Source: Chloroflexota bacterium
GTDB lineage: Bacteria > Chloroflexota > Anaerolineae > 4572-78 > J111
Assembly: GCA_003694775.1 (NCBI GenBank)
Contig: RFJV01000551.1
Span: forward strand, 1-9,306
Direction: 5' to 3'
DNA: 9,306 bases
Below are positions 1 to 5,110 of the stretch, one piece after another (position 1 is the stretch's first letter; each line of letters starts with the position of its first letter). Position numbers and translations under genes: made by a program. Under the pieces are notes generated by a model that searched no databases, was not told the DNA's origin, and worked only from the letters and a program-made list of their open reading frames with translations.

Positions 1-3
1 AAT

Positions 4-8
4 CTCCT
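4..8 (-). promoter_or_regulatory. Ribosome binding site of the next gene, overlapping the ATPase stop
   Basis: Read on the minus strand, the ATPase ends with TAG at 9-7, which is immediately followed by GAGATT, giving TAGGAGATT. The AGGAG is a good Shine-Dalgarno core fused to the stop codon. No gene is visible in the six remaining bases. In BMP-type importers the ATPase gene is usually followed by one or two permease genes, so this is most likely the ribosome binding site of a translationally coupled permease. The downstream gene itself is inference. Confidence 0.5.
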
Positions 9-1575
9 AATCCGCCAATTTCTTTTCCCCGGCCATCATCAGTCCCAGCTCGGCAATATCGGCCTGGTCTGCCGGAACAATGCCCATAATCTGTCCCTCG
101 TAAATCACCGCGATGCGGTCGCTGAGGGCAATCAATTCGTCCAGGTCTTCGGAAATCAGCAGGATAGCCATCCCCTTGCTCCGCTGTTCCAGCAGGGTTC
201 GCCGGACGGCTTCCGTGGCGCCGACATCCAGACCGCGGGTGGGGTGGACGGCAATCAGAGCCGCGGCCTCCCCGCCGGCCATCTCATCGCCGGCGGTAAT
301 TTCGCGGGCCAGAATGGCTTTCTGCTGGTTCCCGCCGGAGAGCAGCCGGGCCGGCACTCCCAAACCGGGGGTAAAAATCTGAAAAGCCTTGACCAGCCGC
401 CGCGAGAAATCCCGGATAGGCTGGAACCGCAGGAACGGCCCGGAAGAAATCGGGGCACCGCGGTAAGCCTTCATAATCAGGTTATCGCTGACCGGCAGGT
501 TGCCGGCCAGGCCCATCCCCAGGCGGTCGCCGGGGATGTGGCTCACACCAGCCTGGATGAACTCCCGCGGCGAACAGTTGGTCATCTCCTGGTCGCGGAC
601 GAGCACCTGCCCGGCGGTAGCCTTGCGCAGGCCGGTCACCACCTCCGACAGCTCCCGCTGGCCGTTACCGGCCACGCCGGCTATTCCCACAATCTCGCCG
701 CTGTGGATGTCCAGCGATATTCCGCGCAGGGCAGGCAACCCCTTATCGTTCAGGGCCTCCAGGTTGCGCAGGCTGAGCACCACCGGGCCGGGGTCTACCT
801 GCGCTTTATCCAGCCGGAACAGCACCTCGCGGCCCACCATCAGCCGGGCCAGTTCGGTTTTGTTCGTTTCGGCAATGGGCAATGTAGCAACGTTTTTCCC
901 GTCCCGCAGAACAGTGACCCGGTCGGCAAATTTGGTCACTTCGTCCAGCTTGTGGGTAATGAAGATAACCGACTTCCCTTCTGCGACCATCCGGCGCAGG
1001 GTCTGGCCCAGCTCATCCGATTCCTGAGGGGTCAAAACCGCGGTCGGCTCATCCAGGATGAGGATGTCTGCCCCGCGGTAAAGCAGTTTCAAAATTTCCA
1101 CCCTCTGCTGTTCGCCCACGGACAACTGCCAGATGTAGGCTTCGGGGTCGACATGCAGTCTGTAATGCTCAGAAATCTGGCGGACTTTCTCTTCCACGCG
1201 GCTCATATTGAGGAAAAAGCGCGGTTCGTCCAGCCCAATGATGATGTTCTCGGCCACGGTCTGGGGGGGAACCAGCATGAAATGCTGGTGCACCATCCCG
1301 ATGCCCAGATTGATGGCATCGCGAGGGGAGTGAATATCGACCAGCCGGGGTTGGGTCTCTCCTCTGGGAGTCAGGTAGATTTCACCCTCGTCCGGGCGGT
1401 ACATCCCGGCAAGCACGCTCATCAGGGTGCTTTTTCCGGCTCCATTTTCGCCCAGGAGGGCGTGGATTTCACCGGGATAGACGGTCAAATCGACATGGTC
1501 ATTGGCAATAACACCGGGAAAACGTTTGACAATACCCCGCATTTCGACTGCGGGCGGGGGAGAAGTCTGGGTCAT
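7..1575 (-). CDS. ABC importer ATPase, BMP/nucleoside-sugar type, two fused nucleotide-binding domains
   Basis: 522-aa cytoplasmic ATPase that powers a BMP-type (nucleoside/simple sugar) importer, the usual family length. Domain 1 has Walker A GENGAGKST (42-50), an LSVGEQQ signature (151-157), Walker B ILILDEP (171-177) and the switch histidine in ITHKLDE (206-212). Domain 2 has the family's degenerate site: GVAGNGQRE instead of Walker A (about 300-308), LSGGNQQK (412-419), AVHPTRGLDVGA (442-453), and ISEDLDE (474-480) with no switch histidine. Only one composite site is therefore expected to be fully active, as is usual for NupA/YufO/RbsA-like proteins. Domain 2 has about six extra residues (TAGDEMAGGEAAA, 427-439) between the signature helix and Walker B. 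The ATG at 1575 has a weak AAGGGA ribosome binding site eight bases upstream. It lies 86 bp downstream of the binding-protein gene on the same strand, so they probably form one operon. Family assignment is firm; the substrate is inferred from neighbours. Confidence 0.96.
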   Translation of the reverse strand: MTQTSPPPAVEMRGIVKRFPGVIANDHVDLTVYPGEIHALLGENGAGKSTLMSVLAGMYRPDEGEIYLTPRGETQPRLVDIHSPRDAINLGIGMVHQHFMLVPPQTVAENIIIGLDEPRFFLNMSRVEEKVRQISEHYRLHVDPEAYIWQLSVGEQQRVEILKLLYRGADILILDEPTAVLTPQESDELGQTLRRMVAEGKSVIFITHKLDEVTKFADRVTVLRDGKNVATLPIAETNKTELARLMVGREVLFRLDKAQVDPGPVVLSLRNLEALNDKGLPALRGISLDIHSGEIVGIAGVAGNGQRELSEVVTGLRKATAGQVLVRDQEMTNCSPREFIQAGVSHIPGDRLGMGLAGNLPVSDNLIMKAYRGAPISSGPFLRFQPIRDFSRRLVKAFQIFTPGLGVPARLLSGGNQQKAILAREITAGDEMAGGEAAALIAVHPTRGLDVGATEAVRRTLLEQRSKGMAILLISEDLDELIALSDRIAVIYEGQIMGIVPADQADIAELGLMMAGEKKLAD

Positions 1576-1611
1576 GCGCTGTTTCCCTTCTGGTGAGAAT
1601 TGGTCGACGCG

Positions 1612-1642
1612 CCGCCGGCGTCGGAGGGGCCGGCGCCGGCGG
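1612..1642. repeat. GC-rich inverted repeat between the lipoprotein and ATPase genes
   Basis: CCGCCGGCGTCGG at 1612-1624 can pair with CCGGCGCCGGCGG at 1630-1642 around an AGGGG loop, giving 13 positions with one imperfect pair (T1621/G1633). There is no T-run on the minus-strand 3' side, so it is not a standard intrinsic terminator. A very stable hairpin between a binding-protein gene and its ATPase often protects the upstream message from 3' decay and so keeps the binding protein in excess. That role is inference. The rest of this 86-bp spacer shows nothing more than the weak ATPase ribosome binding site. Confidence 0.45.
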
Positions 1643-1661
1643 ACGCAATTTATTTCGTGGA

Positions 1662-3926
1662 TTACTGCGGAATTTCACCCTTTACCCCTTCAACCAGCCA
1701 GTCGAAGGAGAGGAGCTGTTCATCGGTCATTGTTTCGCCTTCTTTGACCCGCAGTTCGCCGGTATTGTCCTTGATGGGGCCGGTAAAGGGATGCAGTTCG
1801 CCGCTGATGATTTTGGCCTTGGCGGCGTTCACTTCATCCTGCACCTCCTGCGGCACCATCTTGCCAAAGGGGGCCAGGTCCAGAATACCGTCGGCCATGT
1901 GGCCCCAGTAGGCGTGGGTTTCCCATTCGCCGTTGTGGGCCGCCTCGACGGTTTGCTTATAGTAGACGCCCCAGTTCCAGACCGGCGCGGTCAGCACTGC
2001 GTCGGGGGCCACGTCGGGCGAAATGGCGTTGTAGCCAATGGCATAGACGCCGTTTTCTTCGGCCAGCTTGTCCGGCTCCGGCGAGTCGCTTTCGCGGGCG
2101 ATAACGTCGGCGCCGGCATCCAGCAGGGCCTGGGCGGCCTCACGCTCCTTGGGCGGGTCGAACCAGCTGAAAATCCAGACCGGGCGGACTTCCACATCGG
2201 GATTCACGGAGCGGGCCCCCAGGGTGAAGGCATTCATATTGCGCACTACTTCCGGAATGGGGTAGGGCGCCACGTAGCCCAGGATGTTGGTTTTGGTCAT
2301 CCGCCCGGCGGTGATGCCGGCCAGATACCAGCCCTCGTAGCCGCGGCCATCGTAGATGCTGACATTGGGGGCAGTCTTGTAGCCGGTGGCGTGTTCAAAC
2401 AGGACATCCGGGTATTCCTGGGCCACTTCGATGACCGAGTCCATATAGCCGAAAGAGGTGGCAAAAATCATATCGTACCCCTTTGCGGCAAAGTCCCGGA
2501 TAACACGGGTGGCGTCTGGCCCTTCGGCGACCAGCTCCACGTAGTTGGTTTCCACGTAGGGCAGTTCCTCCAGCGCCAGACGCCCCTGGTCGTGGGCGTA
2601 GCTCCAGCCCAGGTCGCCTACGGGTCCTACGTAGACGAACCCGACCTTCATTTCAGTTTTTTTTTCCGCGACGGCCTCACCCATCATTGCGGTTTTGCCG
2701 CCCGCTTTTTCCGACGGCTCGCCCAGTCCTTCGGGGGCCTCGTTGGGGGCTTCACCAACCACGCCCTCAACAAAGTAGTCCATGCTGAGCATTTCGCCAT
2801 CGGTCAGGCAGTTGCCCTCGGCGACCACCAGCTTGCCGTTGGCGCCCTTGATAGGCCCGCAGAAGACATCCCACTTGCCGGCCTTCATCAGCTCTTTGCG
2901 CTCTTCGATAAGCTTCTTGATGTCGTCGGGGACACGCGGGGACAGCGGGGCCAGGTCGACCACGCCATCATCCAGGCCGCCCCAATAGGACTCGCTCTTG
3001 TAAGTGCCGTTCATCACCTCGCGAACGATGTCCACGTACTTCACGCCCCAGTTCCAGACCGGGCTGGTCAGCACGGTATCGCCGACAAAGGCGGACATGT
3101 CGGAGTCGTAGCCAATGGAGACCGCGCCGGCGTCGGCGGCGGCTTTCTGCGGTTCGGTGGTGTCCTGGTGCTGGGCAATCACGTCGGCGCCTTCAGCCAG
3201 CAGGGCTTCTGCCGCTTCCTTTTCCTGCGGCGGTCCGAACCAGGTATTGGTCCAGATGACGCGCACCTCGGCATCGGGGTTCACTTCGCGGACACCCAGG
3301 GTAAAGGCATTGATGCCGCGAATCACTTCCGGGATGGGGAAGGCGGCCACATAGCCGATGATGTTGCTCTTGGTGGCCGCACCCGCCGCCAGACCGGACA
3401 GATAGCGGGGCTGGTACATCCGGCCAAAGACGGTGGAGACGTTCGGGGCGGTTTTGTAGCCGGAGATGTGAACGAACCAGGTTTCGGGGAATTCCTGGGC
3501 CACGGTAATGGTGGGGTCCATAAAGCCGAAGGAGGTGGTGAAAATCAGGTCGAAGCCTTTCTGGGCAAAGTCGCGGATGACACGTTCGGCTTCGGGGCCT
3601 TCGGGGACGTTTTCGATGAAGGCGGTTTCCACCTTGTCGCCGAACTCTTCCTCAATCATCAACCGGCCCTGGTCGTGGGCCCAGGTCCAGCCCAGGTCGC
3701 CGATGGGGGCAACATACACAAAAGCGACCTTAAACGGTTCCTCCATCTTTTCCTCGGCGGCAGGCTGTTCGGCGGGAGCTTCCTCTTTTTCTGCCGGGGC
3801 TTCCTGGGCCGGAGCCTCCTCTTTTTCCGCCGGAGCCTGGGGGGCCGGGGTCGCCGCGCCGCCGCAGGCGGCTAACAGCGCCAGTACAATTACCAGGGAG
3901 ACAATTCCGAACAATCGTTTGGTCAT
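1662..3926 (-). CDS. BMP-family (PnrA-like) substrate-binding lipoprotein with two tandem binding domains
   Basis: 754-aa membrane-anchored binding protein of an ABC importer, about twice the usual BMP length of roughly 330-380 aa. The N-terminus is a lipoprotein signal (MTKR, hydrophobic stretch 6-20, lipobox LAAC with Cys21), followed by an Ala/Pro/Glu tether to about residue 60. BMP domain 1 spans about 65-390 and domain 2 about 426-751, joined by a 35-residue Gly/Glu/Ala linker without a second lipobox. Matching landmarks are GDLGWTWAHDQGR (76-88) and GDLGWSYAHDQGR (437-449); FPIPEVIRGINAFTLG (196-211) and YPIPEVVRNMNAFTLG (555-570); SPVWNWG (288-294) and TAPVWNWG (646-653). The copies differ at likely pocket positions: AQHQDTTEP and GYDSDM in domain 1, ARESDSPEP and GYNAIS in domain 2. 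The ATG at 3926 follows GGAGGAG with four bases between. It is followed by the transporter ATPase. BMP proteins such as PnrA bind purine nucleosides; the nearby adenine deaminase fits that, but the ligand is not proven. Confidence 0.95.
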   Translation of the reverse strand: MTKRLFGIVSLVIVLALLAACGGAATPAPQAPAEKEEAPAQEAPAEKEEAPAEQPAAEEKMEEPFKVAFVYVAPIGDLGWTWAHDQGRLMIEEEFGDKVETAFIENVPEGPEAERVIRDFAQKGFDLIFTTSFGFMDPTITVAQEFPETWFVHISGYKTAPNVSTVFGRMYQPRYLSGLAAGAATKSNIIGYVAAFPIPEVIRGINAFTLGVREVNPDAEVRVIWTNTWFGPPQEKEAAEALLAEGADVIAQHQDTTEPQKAAADAGAVSIGYDSDMSAFVGDTVLTSPVWNWGVKYVDIVREVMNGTYKSESYWGGLDDGVVDLAPLSPRVPDDIKKLIEERKELMKAGKWDVFCGPIKGANGKLVVAEGNCLTDGEMLSMDYFVEGVVGEAPNEAPEGLGEPSEKAGGKTAMMGEAVAEKKTEMKVGFVYVGPVGDLGWSYAHDQGRLALEELPYVETNYVELVAEGPDATRVIRDFAAKGYDMIFATSFGYMDSVIEVAQEYPDVLFEHATGYKTAPNVSIYDGRGYEGWYLAGITAGRMTKTNILGYVAPYPIPEVVRNMNAFTLGARSVNPDVEVRPVWIFSWFDPPKEREAAQALLDAGADVIARESDSPEPDKLAEENGVYAIGYNAISPDVAPDAVLTAPVWNWGVYYKQTVEAAHNGEWETHAYWGHMADGILDLAPFGKMVPQEVQDEVNAAKAKIISGELHPFTGPIKDNTGELRVKEGETMTDEQLLSFDWLVEGVKGEIPQ
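3765..3836 (-). repeat. Two tandem 36-bp units coding the lipoprotein tether
   Basis: Residues 31-42 (APAEKEEAPAQE) and 43-54 (APAEKEEAPAEQ) are the same 12-residue unit twice, coded by adjacent 36-bp repeats. They form the flexible spacer between the lipidated Cys21 and the first binding domain. Such low-complexity tethers change length readily by slippage; the number of units may vary between strains. Confidence 0.8.
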
Positions 3927-3951
3927 TTTTCTCCTCCCAACATGGTATGGT

Positions 3952-4032
3952 TCATTGATGGGTCAGCAGAATCGGGCCAGGCGGGTCTGTTCTGCCCGGC
4001 TCATCCAACTTGGCAAGGTTTAGGCCATACAC
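3952..4032 (-). CDS. Possible 26-codon upstream ORF in the lipoprotein leader
   Basis: In the leader of the lipoprotein gene, a strong Shine-Dalgarno (AAGGAGG, minus strand of 4036-4042) stands about 110 bases before the real start and is not explained by any long gene. It precedes a GTG at 4032 (three bases away) that opens 26 codons, starting VYGLNLAKLDEPGR and ending ILLTHQ, with TGA at 3954-3952, 25 bases before the lipoprotein ATG. Alternatively, ATG at 4034 (four codons) or ATG at 4028 (MA, seven-base spacing) would be read and stop at TAA 4022-4020. No family is recognised. This could be a regulatory leader peptide or a chance match; there is no evidence of translation. Confidence 0.22.
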   Translation of the reverse strand: MYGLNLAKLDEPGRTDPPGPILLTHQ

Positions 4033-4059
4033 ATCCCTCCTTCTGCGGTAGATAACATC

Positions 4060-4069
4060 CAGTATACTG
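4060..4069. promoter_or_regulatory. Candidate operator: perfect 10-bp palindrome over the -10 box
   Basis: CAGTATACTG is a perfect palindrome that covers the TATACT -10 hexamer of the lipoprotein promoter. GntR-family regulators bind short palindromes with GT and AC half-sites, and the GTATAC core has that form. The GntR gene lies directly upstream, so it is the natural candidate ligand-responsive repressor. Binding is inference, and a 10-bp palindrome can occur by chance. Confidence 0.35.
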
Positions 4070-4089
4070 CAAATTCGCCCGGTCACCAA
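4061..4089 (-). promoter_or_regulatory. Promoter of the transporter operon
   Basis: On the minus strand, TTGGTG (4089-4084) and TATACT (4066-4061) are separated by exactly 17 bases. The -10 box is near consensus and the -35 keeps the TTG. A start of transcription near 4054 would give a leader of about 130 bases before the lipoprotein ATG at 3926. The site is in the gap between the regulator stop and the lipoprotein start, so the transporter appears to have its own promoter. Confidence 0.55.
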
Positions 4090-4116
4090 ACAGACGCCCA
4101 GGGCCGCAAACACACT

Positions 4117-4854
4117 TCAAACGGCCAAACGGCGTACCAATCGCAAGCGTATCAAATCGTGGCGGAAATAAGACCGTGCCCGCACCACGGGCCGGTCGTC
4201 CTGGTTGTAGCCGGTCTCGTCAAAGGCCAGAAGCACCGTCCGGTGAGACGGCAACTGCAGGGTGTCGGCCAGCCAGGGCGGCGCGTCGACAGGGACAATT
4301 TCGGTGAGGTAGTAGGCAAATTCCTGCTGGCAGAAGCGGGGCAGAAACCGGTAAATGGGACCGCGGATGTCGTCGGGGGTGTAGGGCCGGGTAATCAGGT
4401 GGGGAGGCAGATAGGTGATGGAGAAGATGACCGGCGTGTCGCCGGCCAGGAAAAGTTTTTTGATGACCAGCAGGTCAGACAGATTTTCTGCCTCCAGGCC
4501 GGCCTTGATTTCCGGTTCGACCGGCTCCTGCCGGACGCTCAGCAGTTTGACCGTTGGATTGTAGCCGTGCTGGCGAATCAGGGTTTCGTAGGGGATAATC
4601 TCTTCCAGCCGGGTCTTGACCATCAATCCGGCCTGGCTGACAAACGTTCCCGCGCCCTGCCGCCGGAAGATGACTCCCTCGGCTTCCAGCTGGCTGAGGG
4701 CATCGCGCAGGGTGTTCCGGCTGACCCCCAGCTCACGGGCCAGGTCGGCTTCGGGGGGAAACCGCCCGTCGGCGAACTCGGCGGCCCGGATACGTTGCTT
4801 GAGGTGCATTTTGACTTGCTGAACCAGTGAGGGTGTCCGTCTGAGCACCGGCAT
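4117..4854 (-). CDS. GntR-family transcriptional regulator with UTRA effector domain (HutC type)
   Basis: 245-aa DNA-binding regulator. Residues 8-73 form the GntR winged helix: PPEADLARELGVSRNTLRDA (33-52) is the recognition helix-turn-helix and the wing ends in RRQGAGTFVS (64-73). Residues about 85-240 are a UTRA ligand-binding domain, with ETLIRQHGYNP (90-100), the YLTEIVPVDAP strand (182-192) and the closing RPVVRARSYFRHD (221-233). The frame stays open up to a GTG at 4929, but that codon overlaps the -10 box of the promoter at 4930-4958 and cannot be the start. Within the transcript, AAAGGAG directly abuts ATG 4854, while GTG 4848 lies six bases after it; either start leaves the domain intact, and GTG 4848 has the better spacing. 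Its neighbours are adenine deaminase upstream and the transporter operon downstream, so control of purine or nucleoside uptake is the likely job. The effector is unknown. Confidence 0.93.
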   Translation of the reverse strand: MPVLRRTPSLVQQVKMHLKQRIRAAEFADGRFPPEADLARELGVSRNTLRDALSQLEAEGVIFRRQGAGTFVSQAGLMVKTRLEEIIPYETLIRQHGYNPTVKLLSVRQEPVEPEIKAGLEAENLSDLLVIKKLFLAGDTPVIFSITYLPPHLITRPYTPDDIRGPIYRFLPRFCQQEFAYYLTEIVPVDAPPWLADTLQLPSHRTVLLAFDETGYNQDDRPVVRARSYFRHDLIRLRLVRRLAV

Positions 4855-4929
4855 CTCCTTTGATACCTGCAGGCAAAAAGACGTTGCAAAATCGTGGGAT
4901 GGTAGGATGAATCTGAACGGTGCTTGCAC

Positions 4930-4958
4930 AATATATCACAAACGCGAGAGAAAGTCAA
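4930..4958 (-). promoter_or_regulatory. Promoter of the GntR regulator gene
   Basis: On the minus strand, TTGACT (4958-4953) and TATATT (4935-4930) are both five-of-six matches to the sigma70 consensus, with a 17-base spacer. Transcription should start near 4923, about 70 bases before the regulator start. This is the strongest-looking promoter in the window, and it rules out the upstream GTG at 4929 as a start codon. Confidence 0.7.
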
Positions 4959-4973
4959 CTGGGACGGATGGAC

Positions 4974-5099
4974 GGGGTGCGTTTCAAATTTTGCCTGTCC
5001 CGGACGAAATTACGAATTTACGAAAGTATGAATGTTTCTTTACCTCGTATATTCGTATATTCGTGTATTCGTCTATTCGTGAAAAATTCGTGGACGGCC
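4974..5099. repeat. Intergenic repeat element, copy 1 (imperfect inverted repeat)
   Basis: This fills most of the gap between the adenine deaminase stop and the regulator promoter. Its left end has GTTTCAAATTTT (4981-4992) leading to GCCTGTCCCGG (4993-5003), and its right end is ATTCGTGGACGGCC (5086-5099). Both ends recur at the right edge of the window (9098-9121 and 9289-9302). Between them are ACGAAATT/ACGAATTT/ACGAAAGT units on the left and CGTATATT-type units on the right, so the two halves are roughly inverted copies. No protein is coded. It looks like a non-autonomous, REP- or MITE-like intergenic family. It could also terminate deaminase transcription, which is inference. Confidence 0.7.
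5046..5085. repeat. 8-bp tandem repeat inside repeat copy 1
   Basis: CGT occurs at exact 8-base steps (5046, 5054, 5062, 5070, 5078), giving units CGTATATT, CGTATATT, CGTGTATT, CGTCTATT, CGTGAAAA. The opposite half of the element carries the complementary 8-base phase (ACGAAATT, ACGAATTT, ACGAAAGT at about 5004-5027). Confidence 0.85.
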
Positions 5100-5110
5100 C
5101 CGATAGCCGG

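Noticed and set aside
244..1596. Plus-strand open frame (450 codons) opposite the ABC ATPase
   Set aside because: All ATPase motifs are on the minus strand; this is a compositional shadow.
1593..3875. Very long plus-strand open frame (760 codons) opposite the BMP lipoprotein gene
   Set aside because: The minus-strand protein is an unmistakable BMP lipoprotein. The plus-strand reading is rich in G, H, V and F without any known motif; it stays open because the GC-rich sense codons rarely give stops in that antisense phase.
3927..4054. Purine riboswitch in the transporter leader
   Set aside because: I looked because of the purine-related neighbours, but the conserved loop and junction bases of the purine aptamer are not visible.
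4974..5099. Insertion sequence with transposase
   Set aside because: The element is only about 125 bp and codes no protein; no transposase is seen anywhere in the window.
4978..5100. CRISPR array
   Set aside because: The units are only 8 bp, in direct succession with no spacers of constant length, and no cas gene is present.
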